Assembly (NCBI GenBank): GCA_945906835.1 | Contig: CAMDRL010000022.1 | Span: forward strand, 1-12,669 | Direction of reading: 5' to 3' | Origin: Rickettsia typhi | GTDB lineage: Bacteria; Pseudomonadota; Alphaproteobacteria; Rickettsiales; UBA1997 | Length of the DNA stretch: 12,669 nt | Shown here: in pieces, positions 1 through 6,348 of the stretch | Numbering within the stretch: the stretch's first letter is position 1 | Layout: every line of letters starts with the position of its first letter | Program-made: the position numbers and the translations under genes | The notes under the pieces: model-generated | What the model saw: the letters and a program-made list of their open reading frames with translations, nothing else | Database searches by the model: none | Told to the model about the DNA's origin: nothing

Positions 1-890
1 TGTTCGGTAAATTTTTGTAAACATTGTTGGCGAAATTCTTGTTCGCTCATTTTTTCTTTGGCGCCGATGAAGGCCCAAGGTAAAATAATTGCATCTTTGA
101 TTAAATCTGCAACATCAAACACCAATGCGCCACGACGGGTTTTTCCGTGCATAACGGCAAAGCTGTGAGGAATTCCAAGAACCCAAAGTGTTGTGGCTGC
201 TAAGCCATAAGCTAAATAATTTCCGTGATTTAAAAAGCTATTTGCTAAATCGGAAGCTTCGCGCTCACGAACAAAATCTTCTAACTGAGTAGTTTTAGAT
301 GCGTAGTGATAAAGTTGCTTTGTTAGCAAAGCTTCTCTTTGTAAAAGATCTCCAGCTTTTCCGGCGAATTGAATTTGCTCAAAATGACTTTGTAAAGCAA
401 AGCTCACTTTTTGATCATCAATAAAAAAGTTCTCAGCTTTTAGATCACGATCTTTCTCCCAAACGGTTTTTAAATAATTGATTCGCGCTTGTTGAAATGA
501 TTTTGCCACTTGAAGCCTTTTATTTTCATCAAACCAGAAACTCATCCAACCTTGCATATATTCAGTTGGGCGATATTCACTTTGCGGTGAAAGCCATTCA
601 ACTTCATTGCCAGAAATTAGCGGAGTTCCGCCATTACCGCTGAAACCGATTAACACGGAAGCAGAAGCTAACATTCTAACTGCGGATTGGGTGATTGAAG
701 TGCCAATTCCTAAAAGAATTACAGTTGTATTGGCTATTGGAATATTCCAGTAATTATTACTATCTTTCTCTTCAGTTAAATAAACAACTCTGCCATCTTT
801 TACCATCACTCGACATTTTTCCAAATAGAAAATATTAGCGCGTTTTGAGTGTAAGATTGTTTTATATTCAGAAGAGATGATATTTTTCAT
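1..890 (-). CDS. cas1: CRISPR-associated endonuclease Cas1, type I-F (partial, 3' end cut by window edge)
   Basis: This is the integrase subunit of the CRISPR adaptation complex. With Cas2, fused to Cas3 in type I-F, it inserts new spacers at the leader end of an array. The minus-strand frame is open from ATG at 890 to the left edge, giving 296 codons; I-F Cas1 proteins are usually about 320-330 residues, so roughly 30 are missing. Hallmarks are GIGTSITQSAVRML (61-74), SGNGGTPLISG (84-94), the helical HGNYLAYGLAATTLWVLGIPH (222-242) and HGKTRRGALVFDVADLIKD (248-266). H248 and D262 match the metal-binding His and Asp in spacing (+14). E186 is the best candidate for the catalytic Glu. This pattern is specific to the I-F (Ypest) subtype. 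The start fits family alignment, but no Shine-Dalgarno is visible. It lies 84 bp downstream of the glycosyltransferase on the same strand, so read-through is possible. cas2-3 and csy genes would be expected to the left. No damage is seen. Confidence 0.93.
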   Translation of the reverse strand, partial: MKNIISSEYKTILHSKRANIFYLEKCRVMVKDGRVVYLTEEKDSNNYWNIPIANTTVILLGIGTSITQSAVRMLASASVLIGFSGNGGTPLISGNEVEWLSPQSEYRPTEYMQGWMSFWFDENKRLQVAKSFQQARINYLKTVWEKDRDLKAENFFIDDQKVSFALQSHFEQIQFAGKAGDLLQREALLTKQLYHYASKTTQLEDFVREREASDLANSFLNHGNYLAYGLAATTLWVLGIPHSFAVMHGKTRRGALVFDVADLIKDAIILPWAFIGAKEKMSEQEFRQQCLQKFTE

Positions 891-936
891 TCTAATAACT
901 AAAGTTTGTTACTTTTAAAAAATTATCACTAAAAAA

Positions 937-964
937 CTGGATTCCCGCCTGCGCAAGAAAGACA
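937..964. repeat. Degenerate half copy of a palindromic intergenic repeat
   Basis: Positions 937-954 closely resemble one arm of the larger palindrome at 9830-9904: both begin CTGGATTCC and carry a short G/C-rich core. The end that should read GGGAATGACA is degraded to AAGAAAGACA, and no second arm is present. It lies in the 84-bp gap between the glycosyltransferase stop and the cas1 start. It is a remnant and cannot form the long hairpin of the complete copy. Confidence 0.55.
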
Positions 965-974
965 AAAGATGTGA

Positions 975-2063
975 TTAATTTTTTTCTTGCTTTACAATTT
1001 CTTCAATAATTCCACTCAATTTTTTTCCAACTATATCAGAAGAATAAGTGGAAAAGAATTTTTTATTGGCTTTTGTGGCAAGTTGTTTAGCGAATTCTTC
1101 ATCTTTTACTAATCTTTCAATTGCATTAGCAAGAAGTTCTGGCATTTTTTCCGCGTCATCTTTTGATACTTTTAATCCATCAACGCCATCTTCAATAATT
1201 TCATCTGGACCCCAGCTATTGCTGGTTACAATTGGTGTGTTGTATAGCATAGCCTCCAGCAAAACTATACCAAAAGTTTCTCCCAAAGATGGTAAAACAA
1301 AAATATCGATGGAATCAAAAAAGTTATTTTTATTCGAAGTCCAGCCAAGAATTTTAAATTTATCTTCAATTTGTAAGGTTTTTGCTAAGTTGTTTAAAGT
1401 AAACTCTTCCGTTCCTACTCCGCCAATTACATATTCGCAATCAATGCCTCGATCGCGCAGAATTGCGATGGCTTTAACCATTTTGTCGAAATATTTTTCT
1501 GGATAAATGCGTCCCAGAGAGCCAATTTTAACTGGCTTACGAAATGCTGGCTTTATTGGCGCCATAAAATTTTCTGGAACTTCCATCATATTTGGAATTA
1601 CCAAAGCGGTTTTAGGATCTTTGCCAGCCTTCACTAATTCTTTACTGAAATAAGAATTTACAGTTAAAACATAATCAGCTTTTAGAAATTTTTTTGGATT
1701 TATTCCGTGGTCAATTGCAATTATTGGAGCTTTGATAAAGAAGATGAGTCGGGCAGCGCGAGCAAAAAACATGGCTCTACCAGAATGACAAATAATTGCA
1801 TCTGGTTTGAATCTAAAAAATAGAAAAGATAGGCGTAAAATAGATAAAATATCGCCTTGTCCAAAGGCTGGAAGTTCTAAAAATTCTGATCCAGTTTTTT
1901 TAACATCTTCTTTAAAAACCATGCCAGTTTTAGTAACCGAAACAACTTGATGAGCGTTTAGAATTAAGTGTTTGGCGTAATCAATAAAACATCTTTCAAC
2001 ACCTAAAATATGATTATCACTTTTAGATTTTTTGTGATTAAAAAGAATATTTATAATTTTCAT
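975..2063 (-). CDS. GT4-family glycosyltransferase, probably for LPS or another surface glycan
   Basis: The 362-residue protein has the two Rossmann-like halves of a GT-B enzyme. The N-terminal acceptor half carries GVERCFIDYAKHL (21-33) and an IIAIDHG motif (114-120). The C-terminal donor half begins at VKIGSLGRIYPEK (178-190), whose Arg and Lys usually contact the nucleotide-sugar phosphates. It continues through ILGWTSNK and ends with the E-x7-E signature of retaining GT4 enzymes, E262 and E270, in LPSLGETFGIVLLEAM. Such enzymes transfer a sugar from a nucleotide donor on the cytoplasmic face of the inner membrane. The sugar and acceptor cannot be read from sequence; WaaG-like LPS core or O-chain assembly is one possibility. 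There is no signal peptide or clear membrane segment. Its ATG overlaps the upstream M23 stop as ATGA (2060-2063), implying translational coupling. cas1 lies 84 bp downstream. Confidence 0.85.
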   Translation of the reverse strand: MKIINILFNHKKSKSDNHILGVERCFIDYAKHLILNAHQVVSVTKTGMVFKEDVKKTGSEFLELPAFGQGDILSILRLSFLFFRFKPDAIICHSGRAMFFARAARLIFFIKAPIIAIDHGINPKKFLKADYVLTVNSYFSKELVKAGKDPKTALVIPNMMEVPENFMAPIKPAFRKPVKIGSLGRIYPEKYFDKMVKAIAILRDRGIDCEYVIGGVGTEEFTLNNLAKTLQIEDKFKILGWTSNKNNFFDSIDIFVLPSLGETFGIVLLEAMLYNTPIVTSNSWGPDEIIEDGVDGLKVSKDDAEKMPELLANAIERLVKDEEFAKQLATKANKKFFSTYSSDIVGKKLSGIIEEIVKQEKN

Positions 2064-3442
2064 TGAGCTTTAAACTGATTAGGGATGTTTTTACGATATT
2101 TATCTATTCTGTTTTTAACTTCTTCAAAACCTTTTAAAGCTTTGCCAGTAAGCCTTAAACCCGAAGTTGCTTTAACTTTTGATGGATTTACTGCCTGACC
2201 TTTAAACATTAATTCAAAATGAAGATGAGGGCCAGTTGAGCGTCCAGTACTTCCCACATAAGCCACCACATCACCCTGCTTTACTTTAGAGCCAACTTTT
2301 AACTTTTTTACAAATCTACTGGCATGACCATAAGCGGTGGAATATTCGGGAGTATGTTTGATTTGGACAAAATTTCCATATCCACCTTTTGGTGAGTAAT
2401 AAGTTATTGTGCCACTTCCAGCTGCTAAAATTGGAGTTCCAGAGGCTGCGGCAAAGTCAATTCCTTTATGCATTTTTGAATATCCCAAAACTGGATGTCT
2501 TCTCATGCCAAAAGATGATGAAACGCGTGCGCCATTGATTGGAGTTCTAAGTAAAGATTTACGAGTACTGTTACCTTTAGAATCGAAATATTCTTTTCTG
2601 CCATCAACCATGTGTAAATAAATGTCGATGGGTCTTTTTTGTAAAACAAGAGAAGAGAATAATATATCTCCATCTCTAACCTTCTTGCCATCTTCTGTGT
2701 AAAAGCTTTCAACTAATATTTCGAATTTATCGCCATCTTTAACATCGCGTTGAAAGTCAACATCATAGCTATAAAGATTAATCATATTCATCATCGCAGT
2801 AGGAGAGATTCCAGAGCGGACACCATCAACATATAAGCCATTATTTAGAGTGCCATAATATCGAGAGATTGATTTAGTTACCTTAAGAACTGTTTCTTTG
2901 GCTTTATATGAACCATTGCTATCGCGCAATATTGTGATTTGTTTTTCAACTGATGGAAAAATAGAAAGGCTGTTAATAATTACTTCCCTGTCGATATTAT
3001 CCTCAGATCCTTCATTTTTAGGACTGTAGCCAACTTTTATTTTGTGATTTATGGTTATTACATCTTTATTAGAGATTAATTTTGGATTATAAACCTTGGT
3101 CATCTCTTTTAAAATGGCAAGTACATCGCTTTCAACAACTCCTAAATCTAATAGAATCCTTAAAAGCGTATCGCCAGATTTTACCTGATAGTCGATAACC
3201 TGCTCTTCATCCATATCAAAACCAGATTCTGAGATATTAATTTTTATTGGCGTAAGTTTATTTTTAATTTCTGCAGATTCTCTGTAGCTAGAAGTAATTT
3301 TATAAGTAACAGTAAGGCTATTAATAAGAATAAAGGTAACTATAATAGAAATAGCAACGGGCTTGAACAGTCTATGTTCTAGGATATGGTTAAGCAATGT
3401 TAGAGGCTTTACATTGTCTATCTTTTTAAATTTGTCTTTCAA
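2060..3442 (-). CDS. Membrane-anchored M23 family metallopeptidase (peptidoglycan endopeptidase)
   Basis: This 460-residue zinc peptidase is expected to cut peptide cross-links in peptidoglycan during envelope growth or separation, facing the periplasm. Residues 28-47 form one hydrophobic segment after a basic N-terminus, so it is probably an inner-membrane anchor. A LysM/OapA-like stretch starts at YQVKSGDTLLRILLDLGV (85-102). A linker region (about 150-295) precedes the M23 domain (about 298-420). All LytM-type residues are present: H325 and D329 in MHKGIDF, H373 in AYGH, and H406 and H408 in GPHLHFE, so it looks catalytically intact rather than a degenerate EnvC/NlpD activator. The overall layout matches MepM/YebA-like proteins, but I do not assign a symbol. 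It is the first gene of a probable two-gene operon with the glycosyltransferase (ATGA overlap) and diverges from the CarD gene. No Shine-Dalgarno precedes the start. Confidence 0.9.
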   Translation of the reverse strand: MKDKFKKIDNVKPLTLLNHILEHRLFKPVAISIIVTFILINSLTVTYKITSSYRESAEIKNKLTPIKINISESGFDMDEEQVIDYQVKSGDTLLRILLDLGVVESDVLAILKEMTKVYNPKLISNKDVITINHKIKVGYSPKNEGSEDNIDREVIINSLSIFPSVEKQITILRDSNGSYKAKETVLKVTKSISRYYGTLNNGLYVDGVRSGISPTAMMNMINLYSYDVDFQRDVKDGDKFEILVESFYTEDGKKVRDGDILFSSLVLQKRPIDIYLHMVDGRKEYFDSKGNSTRKSLLRTPINGARVSSSFGMRRHPVLGYSKMHKGIDFAAASGTPILAAGSGTITYYSPKGGYGNFVQIKHTPEYSTAYGHASRFVKKLKVGSKVKQGDVVAYVGSTGRSTGPHLHFELMFKGQAVNPSKVKATSGLRLTGKALKGFEEVKNRIDKYRKNIPNQFKAQ

Positions 3443-3510
3443 AAGAGTTTTTTATTTAAATTTCTAAGGCACCTTCGCAGCTATGATAAATAAGGCTATT
3501 TAGCTAACTA

Positions 3511-3538
3511 GTAATAAATAGGATAGAGCTTATGTTAA
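3511..3538 (-). promoter_or_regulatory. Candidate promoter for the M23 peptidase-glycosyltransferase pair
   Basis: Read on the minus strand, TTAACA (3533-3538) and TATTAC (3511-3516) are separated by 16 bases. This would start transcription about 60 bases before the ATG at 3442. The match to sigma-70 boxes is moderate and the region is very A+T-rich, so chance matches are likely. It is supported mainly by position and by the same 16-base spacing in the two better candidates in this window. Confidence 0.3.
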
Positions 3539-3626
3539 CCCTATCTTTTTTAAATTAGAATATTTTTTTAAATTTTTCTTGCTACTGTTTAAAAAATTTG
3601 CTAGGGTACGCCTCCCGCTTATTTTT

Positions 3627-3654
3627 TTGATTTAAAGCCGTAATAAATTATAAT
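3627..3654 (+). promoter_or_regulatory. Candidate sigma-70 promoter for the CarD/CdnL gene
   Basis: TTGATT (3627-3632) and a perfect TATAAT (3649-3654) are separated by 16 bases. Transcription would begin near 3661, leaving a leader of about 90 bases. That leader contains the hairpin at 3678-3692 and has no Shine-Dalgarno before ATG 3753. The perfect -10 box makes this the better of two tandem candidates upstream of the gene. Confidence 0.5.
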
Positions 3655-3752
3655 ATTGGATTAACTTCCATATTCTTTTCAGCAAAGCTGAATTCTAGGC
3701 TATCAACAATCAAAAAAGTTAGTTAAAAGCATTTAATCAAAATTGATAATCT

Positions 3753-4877
3753 ATGTCTATAAAAAAATCTAAGAATAAAATTAAGGCAAAAGCTAAGACT
3801 GGTAAAGTTGAAGTCAAAAAATTGACAAAAAAACCAGCTCCTAAAAAGGCATCTAAAACTTTAGTTAAAACAAAAGCTAAGACCAAGCCAACTGCAAAGA
3901 TAATGAAAAAAAGTGCAACTAAGGCTGCAAAACAGGTTGCGAAGAAGGCTCTAGTAAAATCTAAGAAAATAGAAAAAAAAGTTGTAACTAAAGTTAAAAA
4001 GATTGTTAAAAAATCTCCTAAAAAGCTTACTAAAAAAGCGGCTTTAAAAAGCCTTAAGGTAAAAGAGTCTAGTGCCAAAACATCAGCAAAAATTATTGCC
4101 AAAGGTAAGAAAGAAAAAGCTAATGATAAAAAATCTTCTGATAAAGTTGATGCTAAGAAAAATGAAGTTATTGAGAAAAAAACTGATTCTCAGAAAAATG
4201 TTATTTTCACAAAAAAACTTTTAGAGTCTCGCACTAAAATAGTTTTTAGAACTGGAGATTATGCGGTTTATCCGTCTCATGGTGTGGGAAAAATTGTTGA
4301 TATAGAAAAAACTTCTATTCTTGGTCAGGATTTTAATTGTTATTTGATGTATTTCGAAAAAGAAAAATTAACCATTAAAATTCCAACTAATAGTGCTGAA
4401 AAAATTGGCTTAAGACATTTAGCTTCAAAGGCTGAAATGGATGAAGTGTTTTCAACATTAAGAAGTGGTATTAAAAAATTAAAAGGCATGTGGAGCAGAC
4501 GCGCTCAAGAATATGAAACAAAAATTAATTCTGGCGACATTATGCTTTTAGCTGAGGTGTTAAGAGATTTAACTCGCGACATTGAAGATGGCGAAAGATC
4601 TTACAGCGAAAGAATAATTTATGAAACAGCGGTTCACAGATTGGCTGCAGAATATTCTGTGGCTTATGGATGTAATTTTGAAGAAGCTAAAGACAAAGTT
4701 ATTTCGACAGCAAAAGATAAATTAGGAATTGAAGGTAAAATCACGCAGAAAGATGAGTTTGATGAATTTAACTATGATGAGGAAGATTCTGAAGGAGAAG
4801 AAGAGGAAGAGGAAGATGATGATGAGATGTGTGATGATGAAGATGAAAAGCCTAAAAAGAAAAGAGCAAGAGGTTAG
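3753..4877 (+). CDS. CarD/CdnL-family transcription regulator with histone-like lysine-rich N-terminal extension and acidic tail
   Basis: CarD/CdnL proteins bind the RNA polymerase beta subunit through a Tudor-like domain and stabilise the open promoter complex, often at ribosomal RNA promoters. In this 374-residue protein the CarD homology covers about 165-325. The RNA-polymerase-binding part starts FRTGDYAVYPSHGVGKIVDIE (165-185). The helical DNA-binding part holds W247 in GMWSRRAQEYE, the probable equivalent of the Trp that wedges at the upstream edge of the -10 element. Residues 1-150 contain about 57 lysines with Ala, Thr, Val and Pro between them, like histone H1 or AlgP tails, and only three acidic residues in the first 120. 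Residues 335-365 are almost all Asp/Glu, followed by the basic end KPKKKRARG. Typical CdnL proteins are about 160-190 residues, so the extension roughly doubles the protein. The frame is continuous. ATG 3753 keeps the whole lysine tract; an internal start could yield a shorter form. Confidence 0.88.
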   Translation: MSIKKSKNKIKAKAKTGKVEVKKLTKKPAPKKASKTLVKTKAKTKPTAKIMKKSATKAAKQVAKKALVKSKKIEKKVVTKVKKIVKKSPKKLTKKAALKSLKVKESSAKTSAKIIAKGKKEKANDKKSSDKVDAKKNEVIEKKTDSQKNVIFTKKLLESRTKIVFRTGDYAVYPSHGVGKIVDIEKTSILGQDFNCYLMYFEKEKLTIKIPTNSAEKIGLRHLASKAEMDEVFSTLRSGIKKLKGMWSRRAQEYETKINSGDIMLLAEVLRDLTRDIEDGERSYSERIIYETAVHRLAAEYSVAYGCNFEEAKDKVISTAKDKLGIEGKITQKDEFDEFNYDEEDSEGEEEEEEDDDEMCDDEDEKPKKKRARG

Positions 4878-4888
4878 AATTATAATAT

Positions 4889-5052
4889 TAGACACTGTTA
4901 GCTAATTATTTTTATTCCATATTTAGTCCTGTTTTTGCTTATTTTTTGACAAAATTATTTAAAATATATCCAAATATTTATCATAATTTTGTCAATAAAA
5001 CGCTAAAAACATGTCAAAATCTGCGCTAAAAATAATTAGCTAACAGTGTCTA
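4889..5052. mobile_element. MITE-like palindromic element with 26-bp perfect terminal inverted repeats
   Basis: The left end (4889-4914) and right end (5027-5052) are perfect inverted repeats of 26 bp, beginning TAGACACTGTTAGC. A second perfect inverted pair of 13 bp, TTGACAAAATTAT at 4946-4958 and its complement at 4983-4995, lies inside. The stretches between align imperfectly, so the whole 164 bp can fold into one long hairpin. It has no coding capacity. Both outermost dinucleotides are TA, as expected for the target-site duplication of IS630/Tc1-mariner transposases, so it is probably a non-autonomous derivative of such an element. That assignment is an inference from the TA and size. It sits 11 bp after the CarD stop and directly before the terminator, so it would be transcribed as a structured 3' untranslated region. 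Confidence 0.75.
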
Positions 5053-5053
5053 G

Positions 5054-5083
5054 AGGTGACTTTTTTACAAGGTCACTTTTTTT
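5054..5083 (+). terminator. Rho-independent terminator downstream of the CarD gene
   Basis: A stem with core GTGAC (5057-5061 region) paired to GTCAC (5072-5076 region) extends to about 10 bp when G-U pairs are allowed. It closes a five-base loop and is followed by a run of seven T. It lies immediately right of the palindromic element, which apparently inserted between the CarD stop codon and this terminator. Confidence 0.7.
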
Positions 5084-5119
5084 ATTGTCCAAAACATCAA
5101 AAGTTTATATTTATTAGAA

Positions 5120-5791
5120 ATGCAGGCAGTTCTTGAATTAGAAAATATCAAAAAAAGTTTTTCTCAAGCCAATCAAAAAATTGAAGTTTTAAAAGGCGCA
5201 AATCTTAAAATAAAAAAAGGTCAAATGGCGTCTTTAATTGGTCCTTCTGGATCTGGAAAAACTACTATTTTACAGATTGCTGGATTGTTAGATACTCCAA
5301 ACTCTGGAAAAATTTTGATTAATGGAATTGATGCTTCAAAAGCTGATGACGAAGTAAGAACTAAAATCAGAAAAAATCATATAGGTTTCGTTTATCAATC
5401 TCATCACTTATTACCAGAATTTTCAGCTTTGGAAAATGCTGCTTTGCCGCTTTTGATACAAGGTAAGAATAAAGATGAAGCTTTTGCGGCGGCGAAAAAA
5501 ATTTTAGAAGAAGTTGAGTTGGAAGATAGATTTGATCATAAGCCATCACAATTATCTGGTGGACAACAACAAAGAGTGGCAATTGCCAGAGCTTTGATTT
5601 CTAGACCATCTTTGATTCTAGCTGATGAACCTACGGGAAATTTGGATGCAGGAATAGCAGCGAAGGTTTTTGAAATTTTGCAGAGATTAGTTAAGACTTA
5701 TGAAATTGGCTGTTTAGTGGTGACCCATAATTTAGATTTAGCGCAGAAATCTGATAAAATTTTTACCATAAAAAGTGGAGCGATAGAATAA
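5120..5791 (+). CDS. lolD: Lipoprotein-releasing system ATP-binding protein LolD
   Basis: LolD is the ATPase of the LolCDE transporter, which extracts mature lipoproteins from the inner membrane and passes them to LolA for delivery to the outer membrane. The 223-residue protein is the usual size. It has Walker A GPSGSGKTT (41-49), the Q-loop at VYQSHHLLPEFSALENAALP (91-110), the signature LSGGQQQRVAIARAL (145-159), Walker B LILADEPTGNLD (165-176) and the switch H203 in VVTHN. The sequence around the Q-loop is characteristic of the LolD/MacB/FtsE group, and the hydrophilic single-domain form with LLPEFSALEN favours LolD. No lolC/lolE membrane partner is in the window, so the complex would be encoded elsewhere. 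The start has no Shine-Dalgarno. The gene follows the CarD terminator and ends inside a terminator hairpin. A weak promoter pair, TTGTCC and TATATT with 15-base spacing, lies just upstream. Confidence 0.88.
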   Translation: MQAVLELENIKKSFSQANQKIEVLKGANLKIKKGQMASLIGPSGSGKTTILQIAGLLDTPNSGKILINGIDASKADDEVRTKIRKNHIGFVYQSHHLLPEFSALENAALPLLIQGKNKDEAFAAAKKILEEVELEDRFDHKPSQLSGGQQQRVAIARALISRPSLILADEPTGNLDAGIAAKVFEILQRLVKTYEIGCLVVTHNLDLAQKSDKIFTIKSGAIE

Positions 5792-5811
5792 AATATTCGC
5801 TCCATTTTTTT
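5777..5811 (+). terminator. Terminator, possibly bidirectional, between lolD and the PEGA lipoprotein gene
   Basis: GGAGCGA (5777-5783) pairs with TCGCTCC (5797-5803) to form a 7-bp stem, followed by A and seven T on the plus strand. The left arm overlaps the last codons of lolD. On the minus strand the same stem is followed by ACTTTTTA, so it can also end the converging lipoprotein transcript. Confidence 0.75.
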
Positions 5812-5825
5812 AGTAATCTAAACAA

Positions 5826-6242
5826 TTAACGGCTTGAATTCGCAGTTTGTGGAATTGTTATTGAATATTGTTTTTGTTTAAAGTCGCCACATTTAGCTGC
5901 ATTGTAAGCGTTGAAAGAGAACACAACGGTCATCATATCTAAGAAACATCTATTGCCATCTCCTGTTCTAGTTCCGTTGACATCAGTTCTGACGGTTCCC
6001 CACCAAATTTCAGTTTTAAAGTTTGTTGATCCATATCCCTCTTTAACCAAATTTACAGTGTAAGCTTTTGGTTCAATTTTAAGTACTGCTGGGGTTTTTC
6101 CGTAGTTTTTACCTTCAATAATAATGTCCGCTCCAGATGGGTTGCTATTTATTCCTATTTCAACGGTTCTCTCATTAAGAAAAGCGCATGAAGCTGCAAA
6201 GGGGATCAATGCTAAAATGATAAATTTTTTAAGTGATTTCAT
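5826..6242 (-). CDS. PEGA-domain lipoprotein of unknown function
   Basis: The 138-residue product begins with a lipoprotein signal: basic KSLKK, a hydrophobic core, then lipobox AASC with the lipidated Cys at 19. Residues 28-70 match a PEGA domain, a small beta-rich surface module. The key words are INSNPSGADIIIEGKNYGKTP and the typical ending YTVNLVKEGY. The C-terminal part (78-138) is not recognised; it has an aromatic IWWG, a GTRTGDGNRC turn, and Cys99 and Cys118, which could pair in the periplasm. The fragment NRCFLDMMTVVFSFNAYNAAKCGD may be a short hydrophobic helix. With no Asp after the lipid Cys, the protein may be sorted to the outer membrane. It converges on lolD, which could export it, but that link is only circumstantial. 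It has its own candidate promoter and no Shine-Dalgarno. Confidence 0.75.
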   Translation of the reverse strand: MKSLKKFIILALIPFAASCAFLNERTVEIGINSNPSGADIIIEGKNYGKTPAVLKIEPKAYTVNLVKEGYGSTNFKTEIWWGTVRTDVNGTRTGDGNRCFLDMMTVVFSFNAYNAAKCGDFKQKQYSITIPQTANSSR

Positions 6243-6310
6243 ATTTGTAATTTTTTTGAATTAAATATTGCGTACTGTGCTGTTTTAAATAAAGAAGCTG
6301 AGACCAGATA

Positions 6311-6338
6311 ACTATAACGAAATTAAAGTTACAATCAA
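6311..6338 (-). promoter_or_regulatory. Candidate sigma-70 promoter for the PEGA lipoprotein gene
   Basis: On the minus strand, TTGATT (6333-6338) and TATAGT (6311-6316) are separated by 16 bases. Transcription would start near 6304, about 60 bases before ATG 6242. The layout, including the same -35 hexamer and spacer length, matches the candidate promoter of the CarD gene. Confidence 0.5.
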
Positions 6339-6348
6339 ATTATTTCTT

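Larger units (their letters stand above)
3443..3752. other. Divergent intergenic region between M23 peptidase and CarD genes
   Basis: This 310-bp gap separates two divergent genes and so should hold both promoters. I see a candidate minus-strand promoter near 3511-3538 and a plus-strand one at 3627-3654. A weaker plus-strand pair is TTGCTA (3598-3603), 16 bases, TATTTT (3620-3625); its spacer is an unusually G/C-rich island in A+T-rich DNA. There is a 6-bp-stem hairpin, TTCAGC-AAA-GCTGAA, at 3678-3692. No tRNA, open reading frame or known riboswitch is recognisable. Confidence 0.5.

Noticed and set aside
1048..1506. Plus-strand open frame of 152 codons
   Set aside because: It lies wholly antisense within the glycosyltransferase gene, whose frame has clear GT4 motifs; the plus-strand product is Ser-rich without recognisable features.
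3520..3546. Small stem around GGATAG...CTATC followed by T-run
   Set aside because: Only five to seven weak pairs with a long loop, and no upstream plus-strand gene to terminate. It overlaps the candidate promoter of the M23 gene.
3604..3619. G/C-rich island suspected to be part of a tRNA or small RNA
   Set aside because: No cloverleaf, TTCGA arm or stable extended stem can be built around it. It fits better as the spacer of a weak tandem promoter.
3737..4102. Minus-strand open frame of 121 codons, hydrophobic and Phe/Leu-rich
   Set aside because: It is the antisense of the lysine-rich CarD tail: AAA/AAG codons read as TTT/CTT, giving a false membrane protein.
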